DNA from: Cryptomeria japonica | Taxonomy: Eukaryota; Streptophyta; Pinopsida; Cupressales; Cupressaceae | Assembly (NCBI RefSeq): GCF_030272615.1 | Contig: NC_081408.1 | Coordinates: 337,436,793 to 337,500,792 of the forward strand | Reading direction: 5' to 3' | DNA length: 64,000 nt | Shown here: positions 45,525 to 56,307 of the stretch, in pieces | Layout: each line of letters opens with the position of its first letter | Position numbering within the stretch: position 1 is the stretch's first letter | Made by a program: the position numbers and the translations under genes | The notes under the pieces: generated by a model | Told to the model about the DNA's origin: nothing | Database searches by the model: none | Seen by the model: the letters and a program-made list of their open reading frames with translations, nothing else

Positions 45525-46270
45525 CCATGAAAACTTTTAACTCTAGTGAGGCCACACAAATCAATATGAATAAGATCAAGAACATCATTTGATTTATCTT
45601 GTATACTTCCAAAAGAGGTTCTAACCTGTTTACCAATTTGACATTCTTTACATACCAGATTATAGGGCTTCATAATCTTAGGTATATCCCTAATTGCCTT
45701 AGTTGAACTGATCTTCACAATGCAATCAAAATTCACATGACACAACCTTTTATGCCATAGCCAACTCTCGCCAATTTGTGTAATCAAACATGTCTTCTCA
45801 CCAGAGTTCAAATGAAATATATTACCTTTTGTCTGTGTACCGGTTGCAATCTCCAAACCAGATCTATTAATGATTTTGCATTTTCCATCCTTGAACTGTA
45901 ATTGAAATCCCTTATCTACCAATTGTCCTACACTCAAAAGATTATGCCTTAAACCTTCAACATAATAAACATTGTTAGTATTTTTCTTACCATCCAATTA
46001 TATAGTTCCTTTTCCTTTGATCATACATGCTTTGTCATCTCCAAATCTAACTAGACCGCCATCAAATTCTTGCAAAGACAAAAACTTCCCTTTATCTCCA
46101 GTCATATGATGTGAACAACCACTGTCAATTACCCATTCATCCTTGTCTTCAATTTTAGCATCAAGTGTCTTCTCTTTAGGTACATTCTCTTCTAGTGTCG
46201 GATCATCTTCCTTGATATCCAAAAACACCCATTCCTTCCCATTGTCAGAACCACTAGTAGAGTCTTATGT
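45525..46270 (-). pseudogene. Copia A protease and N-terminal integrase
   Basis: 46228-45998 encodes an acidic linker (EDDPTLEENVPKEK) and then the copia protease active site WVIDSGCSHHMTGDKGKF. A stop after KGKGTI precedes 45997 downward: NNVYYVEGLRHNLLSVGQLV, then the zinc-binding domain of integrase (WLWHKRLCHVNF..LVCKECQIGKQVRTSF) and the first catalytic Asp in LIHIDLCG. The frame enters the CACTA element at 45521; residues predicted beyond that point are transposon sequence. Protease would cut the polyprotein. The pieces match element B closely. Confidence 0.9.
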
Positions 46271-47308
46271 CGGTTCATCATTAGAATCAGTAATGCCTTC
46301 CTCATCCGCTATGCAACATGATTTGTCTCTATTTTTCCTATATTTATACTTGTTTTGATATCCAAGGTTAGGCGTAAATGATCTTCTAACTCTTTCTTCA
46401 AATCTTGAATTCCTTTCAGGACATGTAGATGGAAAATGACCAATCTTATTACATACAAAACATTTAAAAGGTGCTTTTCCTTAATACTTACTTCCTACTG
46501 GTCCTTTAGGTACTCTTCTAGCAAATAGTGCTTCAAGTTGCTCAAACTCATCATCTTCTCTCTTCATATCTTCTAATTTCTTTGCATACAAATCTTTCCA
46601 GTCTTGCTTACCAATTGTAGATGTAGATGCATGAAAAGCAGGTTTAGACTTCACAACTCCAGAAGGTCCAAATTCTTCAAGCTCAAAAGCAAATAGTTTC
46701 CCAGCCAAAGTATCTCTATTAACAGATGTATTAGCCATTATTCTCAACTCATTAATAGTATTAGTCTTCTTTTTGTAAGCCAGTGGTAGGGCTCTCAGGA
46801 CTTTAGAAACAATTTCATCTTCGCTCAGATTTCCACCACAACATTGAATTCCCATAACAATCTCATTTACCCTTTCCATGAATGCAGTAATCCTTTCATC
46901 TTCTTCCATCTTTAGGTTTTCATATCTTACTCGGTAACCATCAAGTTTAGCAATCTTCATGGTAGGGTCACCTTCATTAAGAGTCTCCAATTTATCCCAT
47001 ATAGCCTCTCCAGATGATTTGTTGATTAATCCCATTATTTGTTGATCAAAAAGTGCACACAAAAGGGCTTCTCTTTCTCTACAATCATTCTCAAGCTCCT
47101 TGCCGAGGTTTGTCAAAGGAGGATTGCTAGATCCTGAATTATAGGGCGTGACACCATTATGTGTGATCTCCCAAATCTCCTTGCCAAGACATCTCAGATG
47201 AGTTTCCATCTGAATCTTCCATACTGTGTAATTTGTTCCATCAAGCCTTGGAATATCCCTTCTAAAGATAACACTAGAAGAACTGGATGAACTTTAACTA
47301 TTAGTCAC
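46271..47308 (-). pseudogene. Copia A gag with zinc knuckle
   Basis: The start corresponds to the ATG near 47308, with an early stop near 47297. The frame reopens and contains METHLRCLGKEIWEI, LNEGDPTMKIAKLDGYRVRY and ERVNEIVMGIQCCGGNLSED, the gag domain of copia elements (UBN2 type). After a stop following GSKY comes the intact knuckle CFVCNKIGHFPSTC (CX2CX4HX4C) at about 46430-46470. Gag forms the particle and binds element RNA. Confidence 0.88.
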
Positions 47309-47356
47309 CATAGGATCTTCCTCAAGTGGTTAATCTTTCTGCAGAGAGGACCAAAG

Positions 47357-47369
47357 CTCTCATACCAAT
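47357..47369 (-). promoter_or_regulatory. tRNA primer binding site of copia A
   Basis: CTCTCATACCAAT beside the 5' LTR reads TTGGTATGAGAG on the element strand, one base off the standard TGGTATCAGAG initiator methionine tRNA site. Confidence 0.85.
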
Positions 47370-48576
47370 TGTTAGAGAGTTCAAATAACCGGAAGACAAT
47401 TGAGAGGGGGGGGGGTGAATTAGTTGTCACATATTACCCAAACCATTAGAAATTTAAACTTTAATACCAAAACCCCAAAAATTAATACCGGAATAGCAAT
47501 TAAACCAATTAAGCATAAATAATAATCACAGAATAAAATCCATCCACATAGCACCAAGATTTGTATGTGGAAAACCCGGTAAAGGGAAAAACCATGGTGG
47601 GAAGCCTACCCACAGTTAGATAATACTTCTGCAGTAAGTATGTGAATTACAATAGAGGGCCCTACACTTGCAGGAAGGCCACCAACCTAGATCGCACCAC
47701 TCATCACAAAAGGATCCTCACTGACTACACATAAATCCAGACTATATTTTGAAGAAGTGTTGAACTTCAAAAGATAGCATCTCCTATGCCTGAGTATAGT
47801 TCTGGTTAAGCTCAATACCAGATGACTAAATACTCTTACATAAATCCAATTTGATCTTTAATGATTGACCAAGTCCTCTGTCTGAATTGTATTACATTAT
47901 TCACACATTACATTCCTTGACCATGACCTCTAACATAACCATGATGATCTACAATGAGATCTTACATCTATATATATAAACCCTCGACCATAAACAATTA
48001 GGTCGACCACCAGATAATAAACCAATTACATAATTACAAACCATGTCGGCCTTAGACCAAACAAATAATATCCAACACATAAGACATCCTAGAAATACAT
48101 CAAGAGGCCCAATCCACACGTTACATTAAATTCGGTCCATAACCTAGATCAACCAGGAACCAATATAGGTCCACACGCTACAACAATGATCTCCATCTGC
48201 CAAGTCTCAAACATGATCACCAACAACATTCTGAAACTCCACCAGAAGCTGCACCAACACCACTTATGTAATTCATCAAAGATCTCCACCAAAATATCTG
48301 CTGGTGAAACCCTCGCCGGAACCAAAAACTAAGCTTCTAAGCAAGCATGATAGCATCCGGTCACCAGACCAAAAACAACTGACCAAATATGAACATGAGT
48401 ATTGTGGACAAGCCAATTCCATCACCAAACTATACCAGAGCCTACCGGATCATACCGAATCCAAGTCAATCAGGAACCACTCAACCTACTGGGACCAGAA
48501 GGGTGTTGGTAAAGCATCCAAACATCTAGTTTTGGCATCAATGCAACACATAATCAATTCCACCAAATGACCAACA
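47370..48576 (-). repeat. 5' LTR of copia A
   Basis: 1,207 bp, TGTTAGAGAGTTC to GACCAACA, followed by ATAGT. It shares the long G-run at about 47404 followed by GTGAATTAG, and all conserved blocks of the family. Confidence 0.92.
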
Positions 48577-49592
48577 ATAGTTTGGTCCAATACGTGGCAG
48601 GTATGCATTAGATTGCTATGCGGTTTCAGAGCAATATTTTTGGATGTAAATTCTCATTATTTATGGACTTTTAGAAGGATAGGTGATCTACAACTAGAGT
48701 TAATCAAATCTAAGTTCCAATTAATATAGTTGCAGTGTAGTGGTGTGGAGGAACATGTAACATTCCTTGAATTGCAGTTGGTGAAGTGTTGCAGGAGGTT
48801 GATTAAGGTTTCCTGATGTTTTATGTTTCTTCTTTGGTCATCCATGTAGACCTTGTTGGTGGTCTAGATTTAATTTTGAGTTTGTTGTATTGGCATGAGT
48901 AAATTGTTTCATCTTTTTAGGCTATCTTATGTGTTTTTGGTTCATGTGGTAGCATGTCGGTGCATGAGAGCTAAATAGGTAGTACCTAGAAGGTGTTCCA
49001 ACATGGTGTGACCCTTCACACATTTTCACCTTTTACATTTATATTGAAGAGTGTCTTGGGATTGATGGTTATGTATGAACACATTACATCTTATTAGGCC
49101 AACCTAATGGATGTTATTGAGTTTGTGGATAGTATATAAAGGTCAAATCCATTGCATGGATGAATGAATAATTAGTATATGTTGTACAAAGTCATTGTGA
49201 AGTGGTGAAAAGGTTCAGAGGTACAACAAAGCAGTGATGAAGATAATTTCCGATATGTACTAAATTGTGAGCTATTATTAATATTTTGGTAGGTGCTTTT
49301 TCTACTATTCAATCTTATTGATATCATTGTATTAGAAGAATTGTATCTTGTTTTGAAGAAGTGATATTTCGTGTGTGCAATTAATTATTATATCTTACCC
49401 TAAGGTTGTGTGCCTTAGCTTGAAAGTAATCTTCCAAAGCAATGAGCTCCTTGGCCTTTAGCCTAAACTTTGTAATCAGTTATATCATGCTTCAAATGAG
49501 ACCATTCTAATGAAATAGGTTGCACAATAGAAAATATAATAACAAATCTGATGAAATTAATTGATAATAATATTCAAGTTTGAGGGATAACC
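48577..49592. other. Right flank of copia A, older repeat-like sequence
   Basis: No gene is seen. GTATATAAAGGTC near 49132 is a good TATA-box shape, in a setting (ATTGCATGG and a transcribed-looking leader) that resembles an old LTR promoter, but no partner LTR or edges are visible. Confidence 0.4.
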
Positions 49593-49880
49593 TGTTGAAC
49601 ACTACTAGATGCTAAGAGGGGGTTGAATCAACATATACTAAAACTTGACCAGATTTAACTTCTTACGCTAACATTTATTTCATCAAGTTCTATATGCATG
49701 AAAGTAAATAATTTGAAACCACTAAACCAAACACACATGAACACCAATATTTTTACGTGAAAAACCCAAAATAAGAAAAACACAATGAGAATCAAACTCA
49801 CTATATATTATAGTTGTCATTGGCTTCATCTTTTTAGAGATTCATGACAGCCTAGTCTTGGAGGCATTATTGATATTGTG
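49593..49880 (-). repeat. Diverged copia-type LTR fragment
   Basis: It starts TGTTGAACACTACTAG, then GAGGGGGTTGAATCAA near 49616, and ACACCAATATTTTTACGTGA with AAAACCCAAAATAAGAAAAA near 49740-49790. These are the same ordered blocks as in copia A and B LTRs, but with little similarity between blocks. The right end fades out. Strand is by analogy. Confidence 0.6.
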
Positions 49881-50880
49881 GGGTAAAAGATATTTAGCCA
49901 ATAGGCTATATATGTGGGTGTCGCACATCGAAAATAAATCCCGATCAGTTTTGTAAAAAAAAACCAGAAATAATTTAGTTGTCACTAAAGTATGATCCAT
50001 TCCTTCAGAGTGAAAAAGGCCACACTTATAGTCAATGTTGTCCTATTTTAGGAATCCTCCTTGAATAATGGGAGGCTTAAATTTAAAGGGCACATGATTG
50101 TATTTAAGCCTTTAAATATAAATCATTTTTTATAGAAATTATTTTATATAAATAAAAAAAATTGGGTACAATATACCAAAATAAAACTAAAACAAAAATT
50201 GAGGTTGGTGCAATTTAAACATGAATAAAATTTATAATAAACAACTAAAATCGGTAAATGCTTTTTTCAACCTTTGTATATATGGGATTTGAGCATAATT
50301 ATACAAAATAAAACATTAAATTGATAATATAAATGAACTGATCTTTAATTATATTTTATATTAATACTAATATAATAATATTTTTAATATAAAATTAATA
50401 TATATTAACAAAGATCAATATCTATGATTATATTAATATTAATATAAAATATGATTATTAATACTAATAAATTTATTATTATAATAATAACAAGTGTTAA
50501 GTATATTTATAGGTATTTTACAATAATATTTTTATTATCATAAGTATTTTAATTATTACAATATACTTATAATATATTAATAATAGTTTTTTTTGTTAGT
50601 TATAGATAATTTTATTATTAATTCTAAAATTTACATTTATATAGCCCATCAAAAGACTATAACCAGAAGCTTCCCAATCCACCCTTTACATCGTTGTATC
50701 ATTATAAATGTAAAAGAAAAACATACCACCTACATCAAAATTCTAAACGAAACCCTAATATGCCCTCTCAAACATCCCACTACCACTATTATAGGGGTAT
50801 ACAACAAAAAAAACCCCTTTTAGCGACTACCCAAGACCACCCCACCGACCATTCATTTATGAAATTTAGCAAAATTTATA
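49881..50880. other. AT-rich stretch without genes
   Basis: Very AT-rich, with runs of TATTAATA/ATTATAATA between 50340 and 50600. The plus frames near 50600-50890 are unsupported. Confidence 0.5.
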
Positions 50881-52180
50881 AAAAATGATTACAAATCACC
50901 ATGGACACCAAAAAGAGTGACATCCCTCATTCTTTACCCTCTTTGTCCACCCCCACTCTCATTTTCTTGGACCTAGCCACCACCTTCTTCCTCGTTGTCC
51001 ACTTCTTCTCCTTGGCTCCTATTTCTATGTTCACAAAAGTAGTGTTTGTCTTTGCCTCTTTCTACTGTAGATAAGACTTTAGGGTTTTCCACCCAGTTAA
51101 GGCTCTTGCCCTTCTTTCCTCTTTGTTACACCCAAGTGGCCAATGTATAAATATAATTATCTCATACACCTCATCTACATCCAAATGGTTAATACCTTCT
51201 TAACATCAAAGCCCACACCAAGAATGGCCCATTCCATCATAGAGCTCAACCCATGGATCCAATCCTCCTCCACACTTGTCTTCATGACTCATTCAATGGT
51301 CTTTGCCCTTTCTCCCAAATTTAGTCCCCATGCTACAACCATGGTGATAATGTTCATGTTGGTTCGGTAGCAGTGCTTGGTCTGCAAAAAGACATCCCCC
51401 AACAACAATTCAATTATTTGCAAAAAAAACATATCACCAAATTTAAAGACGCATTTGAGCCTCTTTTCAAAAACCAACCATAAGAAAGGTGCTTGTTGTC
51501 TTTTCATGATCAACGTAAATGTCGCCTCCATCACCCTTTACCAACATAGCACCTGTCACTTCTTTTAATAGAAAAAATCACCTTTAAAACCACCCAAAGA
51601 CCCCTTATCCTATCAAAAATCTTCCCTTAAAATTTCATAAATGCTTCCTTTGTGTGACAACATATTGAAGTCAAAAATTTCCTGTGAGATTACAAAAATA
51701 TTCAATACTCATATTTCCATCATTTAAGGTTAACACCCACTTTGATAGGATATCCGCCACCTCATTACCGACACGCCATACATGTAAAATTTGGTAACAA
51801 TCAAAGGTTACCAATTCTTGCTTGATAGCATACTTTTGTAAATGTCAAGCTTGCACTTCACCCAATTTAATTGCATTGACAATGCTTAAGAATCACCCTC
51901 CAAGTGAATCTTCGGAAGGCCCAAACATCTACCAAGTTTGACAGCAAGAAGAGCTACCATATCTTCTACAATATTATTCATTTTGTCATCTAGTCGCTTT
52001 GCTCCCAAAGAAATGATATTCCCTTACCAATCCCTAACCACAAATATCACTCCCAAAGGGCCCAAATTTCCCTTTGACGCACCATCAAAATTGACTTTAA
52101 ACCATCCTTCCATTGATTTCATCCATGTTACCTTCTTTGAAAGACTAGTTTTTGGATGCACCCAACCATGCCCATTAACA
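50881..52180 (-). pseudogene. LINE tail: RNase H followed by ORF3 homologue
   Basis: Minus strand. About 52110-51780 encodes a decayed RNase H domain: GWFKVNFDGASKGNLGPLGV, GNIISLGAKRLDD, LGRCLGLPKIHLEGDS. Downstream, from 51534, a frame begins MEATFTLIMKRQQAPF and contains RLKCVFKFGDMFFLQI and YRTNMNIITMVVAWGLNL. It stops at 51289 but continues in frame (VMKTSVEEDWIHGL). This aligns colinearly with 14186-14878. A basic stretch (KEKKWTTRKKVVARSKK) occurs in the following sequence. Element ends were not located. Confidence 0.72.
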
Positions 52181-52274
52181 TGTCAATATATTAATAATAA
52201 TTATATAATACAAAATAATTAAATAGAAATAATGATTAATACTTGTTATTATATTAATATTAATATTAAATATT

Positions 52275-54210
52275 TTCTTTTGTTGATAAAACCTTGTTAT
52301 TGGGATCTACAACCGTAACAAAAGATGCCATAAACCCAAAGTCCAAAAGAGTATAACAAACAACTATTAATACAAAGGTTATATTTCCCAAACCATAGTA
52401 GTGAAAAAGTCAAATAAATAAAGACAAACTCACCCACTCATGCCAACAAGGGAGAGTAAATAGGAAACCGCTCACACCATCAAGGAAGACCAACTATGCA
52501 TAAGAAACACAAACAAAGGAAGGAGAAACACATGAAACACACTTAACCTAAATTATGATAGATGTTCCTTAATGGCTTCTTGAATGAGTTTCAAGATTGG
52601 TTGATGGAAGGTATCTAATCACTTCACATCGAAAAACCCATCCTTATCCTTTTGCCCCACACCTTGATTGGTTAGCCAATTGACCTCTCTATTGTTGCCC
52701 CTACCTATATGGGAGAACTTAATCTCAAAAAACAAGGAAACAAGGTGACGAGCCTCACCCAAGAAGACATCAAAGCTCCAATGATGAGAGGGGATACCCT
52801 TCACAATGGTTATAATAAGGTTTGAGTCCCCTTTCACACAACTCCTCTCCCAATTGAAATTTTTAGTAGGCTTGAGACTAGGCTAGAGAACACGAGCTTC
52901 AACAACATTATTGGAAACCTCACCAAAATCTTGTGAATACCAACCCAGAAGTTGATTAAGATTATCATTGAAGATGTCATTGCCACCGACCCTGCCTTGG
53001 TTCCCCTTGGCAGCACCATCAAAGTTTAGCTTGATCCAGTTGGCACTACGAGATTGCCAAAGACTGTGAGAAACTTTAGATTTACCATCCTGTCACCTCT
53101 TATCGAGGCACCTAAAATTTGACCAAGCATCTAGACCTAATCAATCTCTTTCTTTCTCACTTTCTAAACATCCTTAATACGAACACTGCCAAGTTTTTCC
53201 AAGGAGGACTCCACTAGGTCTCATTTCCTACTAACTACTCTTTCCTTATACTTAAAAACTCTCCTATTCCTTTCCAACCAGATAAGTCAAATGATGATGG
53301 TAGGAGTTGAATTATAAATGATCCACAAACTAAGACTAGAGATCTTAAATTTCAAATAGTCCATAAGATTAGGGAGATTACATGACATTGTCCATCCGAT
53401 CCCCCATCTTTGTAAAAATGGATTCCATATTTTTATTGCAAATTCATAGTAAAAAAAATATGATCATTATCCTCACTACTTACCTTACAAAAACACACTT
53501 GGAAGAACCTGAATGCCGCATAATTTGTAGTCTATCCTAGGTCAAAGTTATATGCTTCCAAGCCACCCATGGGAAGGCCTGGGTTTTATGAAGGCCCTCC
53601 TTGTTTTGGAGTAAGATAATATCTCCCTTATGCTCAGTGGTCTCTCTATGGAATAAGAATAAGTATGTTGATCTGATCGACATAGTGCCATCAACAATCC
53701 CCTTCCACATCTTTTTGTCCTCACTATTGGAGATAGGCCAAATATCAATCTTGTGTTGAACCTCCTTACAAGAATCAATAAACACACCCTTGTGCTCCTT
53801 GAGAGAAATCCACCTTCGTGCATCTAGGTCACTGACCATATAATATTTAGCTAGCTTCTCAAACCTTGGTTCTAAAAGATTGGCCACGGGTCTCAAAATG
53901 CATATAATCTCTGAATGCAAAATCTTCAACCCAACTATCTCTCCTAAATATAATCTTATCTCCCCTTTATATCTACCAAGACAAATGTGGTTTGAGATGA
54001 TTACCATTGAGCATTAAGAAAATTCCATATACTCGAGCTCGAAGATAAAAAATGAGGAGTCAAGATTTTTTTTTTGGATGATTCTAAAGATATTCTTGCA
54101 AAACAAAACTCAAAATAAATAGTTCTATTTAAGTTAAATCTACATGTTATTTCCATATGCCATATTCTTGGTTTTGAATCTAGTCCTCTCCAAAACATAT
54201 TGGATTATGA
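52275..54210 (-). pseudogene. LINE ORF2 tail: zinc-binding region and RNase H
   Basis: Minus strand. 54007-53537 encodes the region before the zinc domain (LHSEIICILRPVANLLEPRF, MWKGIVDGTMSIRSTY, PWVAWKHITL). 53530-53080 has the LINE zinc-binding pattern with stops and the WLERNRRVFKYKERVV segment. 53045-52619 is RNase H: WIKLNFDGAAKGNQG, NNVVEARVL, CVKGDSNLIITIVKG, NNREVNWLTNQGV. After the stop at 52619 the sequence goes straight to an AT-rich 3' end (GTTTTATCAACAAAAGAAAA near 52280). No ORF3 is found, unlike its neighbour. Confidence 0.8.
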
Positions 54211-54710
54211 GAGCTTGAAGTGACCCTTAAAACAACAAATCAAATCTTCATAAATCCAAAATTAACTCTAATACATGATCAAGTTACATATAGAATGAAT
54301 AGAACTACTTGCTTTCAAAACATATTGAAAAGTTTAATTAATTAAAAAATTAACTTGTAAATAATTTAATTTTCTATAAGTTTTTATAATGGGCTTTCCA
54401 ATCCAATGACTCTTTGGTTAGTGGTTTATTCTACTTACATCTCGTTAACTGCATCAAAGTTGATAGATCTTTTACATATTTAAATATTATTCTTCTACTA
54501 AGAGAATAGTTGCTAATAGTTATAAATTTATGATTATAGATGTACAAGTAGAAGCTATTGGGAGTTGATTAATAGTGCTAGGGTATAATATTAATGTCTT
54601 TTATGCATTCACATTGTTAAAATAAATATGTTCCATTGATTCACTAAGATGTAAAATAAGTGTATTTTTTTGAAATTAATGACCATACATTTTTTTATTA
54701 GATGTAAACT
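54211..54710. other. Left flank of copia B, AT-rich
   Basis: No gene is seen. It ends in AAACT (54706-54710), the left target-site duplication of element B. Confidence 0.5.
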
Positions 54711-55961
54711 TGTTAGGATAACCGGTGAACAACTGAGGGGGTGGGGGGGGGGGGGCGTGAATAAGTTGTTGACAGATTATACCAATTAATCCACTTAATA
54801 ACCTTAAACTGGATCACATAAACATTAAGTACCAGAAGAGCAGAAACAGATACCGGTAAACAATATAACTTAACAATAAAACAGATAATCAACACAAAGC
54901 AACCATACCACATAACACCATGATTTGTACGTGGAAAAACCGGAAAGGGAAAAACCACGGTGGGAAACCTACCTATAGTCAGATGATACTTTTACAGAAA
55001 TTATGTGATACAACGAGGGGCCAGCACATGTAGGAAGGCACACTGCCTAGAGCGTATTGCTCATTACAAAAGAGTCTCACTAACTACAGAGAGGTTATAA
55101 CCACCTCAAGATAAGTGGACAACAATCCAGAATAATGAATTGCCAGAGATAGCATCTACCATGCTTGATTATAGTCCCGGTTAAGCTCAATACTGGAGGC
55201 CTTTGACCTCTTCCTTAATCCCAATTTGATCACCTATGATCGACCAAATCTCCTTCGCATATGATATTACATTCCATGACCACAATGCATAATCTACAAT
55301 GATATCTTACATCATTTATACCAACCCTAAGGCCTAAACCAATTAGGTTGGCCAACTAAAAGATATTACAATAAGATCATTACATACATCCATATTACAA
55401 TGACATGTCATGTCGGCTTAAGACCAAAACAACAATAACCAATCCATAAATCATCCCAGTAACGTGTAGAGAGCATGTTAACATGATACCGGTCCATAAC
55501 CTAGATAGGCACCAGACCTAATCTAGGTCCACCAAGCCAAAGAAATGTCTTCAATCAGTTGAGGCACGATCAAAGAACATTTTCAACATCCTGAAATCCA
55601 TCTAGAAGCCGCACCAACACCACTTATGCATCCTGTCAAGATTTCTCAGTGAAAGCTCTGTTGGTTAAACCTTAACCCCATACCGGTAAGGGTTTACAAG
55701 AGTGTGTGATGGCATCCAATTACCAAGTCAATACCAACTAACCAAAACATGCTCCAGGAACATGTAACACATAAAGTCAATCATACTCCATTGATCCAAA
55801 CATGCCGGAAGTGTCCAACAGATAGTCCCTTTTTTCGGTAACACTAGATCTTCTACTGGTAACCAAAACCTATCTATCGGTAACCAACCATAAAAACTAG
55901 TGTTGACATCAATGACAAAACACCAATGCAACACATAATCGATTAATCCATATTGCCAACA
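54711..55961 (-). repeat. 3' LTR of copia B
   Basis: 1,251 bp, starting TGTTAGGATAACCGG and ending ATTGCCAACA. It has an expanded G-run (54738-54758) before CGTGAATAAG. Confidence 0.92.
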
Positions 55962-56307
55962 ATCTCCCCCTTTGGCATTGATGTCAACACTAGATGTGAA
56001 AAATATTCTAAGTACCAAGAAATGCCAAACAAGTCTCCCCCTATGGAAGACAACCAACAATCTCCTGAATATCAATAACTCTCCCTCTGTGAATGATATC
56101 TTTGTAAGGTTCTGAATTTATTTTTCACATCACTATCTCTCCCCCTTTGACATCAATGCCAAAAATCTGACAAAAATATCAGAGCAAGAATATAAACCTC
56201 TGAATCTCAAAGCTAACTACTCTCCCTGAGTAGTAGCACCACTCATTAGTGCCGAAATGAATAGTATCTCTGATAATACATGCCAGACTAATGACAAACT
56301 GAATCAA
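55962..56307 (-). promoter_or_regulatory. Polypurine tract and 3' untranslated region of copia B
   Basis: ATCTCCCCCTTTGG at 55962-55975 is the complement of a purine tract, at the same place as in A. Similar C-rich boxes recur up to 56260. No coding sequence is present. Confidence 0.75.

Larger units (their letters stand above)
17835..48576 (-). mobile_element. Ty1/copia element A, split by a CACTA transposon
   Basis: Minus-strand copia element. LTRs at 17835-19042 and 47370-48576 both start TGTTAGA and end GACCAACA, with ATAGT duplicated outside (17830-17834 and 48577-48581). Domain order on the minus strand is gag, zinc knuckle, protease, integrase, RT, RNase H, the copia order. Total length is 30,742 bp, or 7,099 bp without the CACTA element and its 3-bp duplication, close to element B. 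Numerous stops and a frameshift make it dead. The two LTRs differ by scattered substitutions, so the insertion is old. Confidence 0.93.

Noticed and set aside
19446-47209. Two separate copia fragments on either side of the CACTA genes
   Set aside because: Matching LTRs, one ATAGT duplication, complementary integrase halves and a TCA duplication at the split show a single element.
50593-50888. Overlapping plus-strand frames
   Set aside because: They are short, AT-rich, without resemblance to any family, and lie beyond the 3' side of a minus-strand LINE tail.
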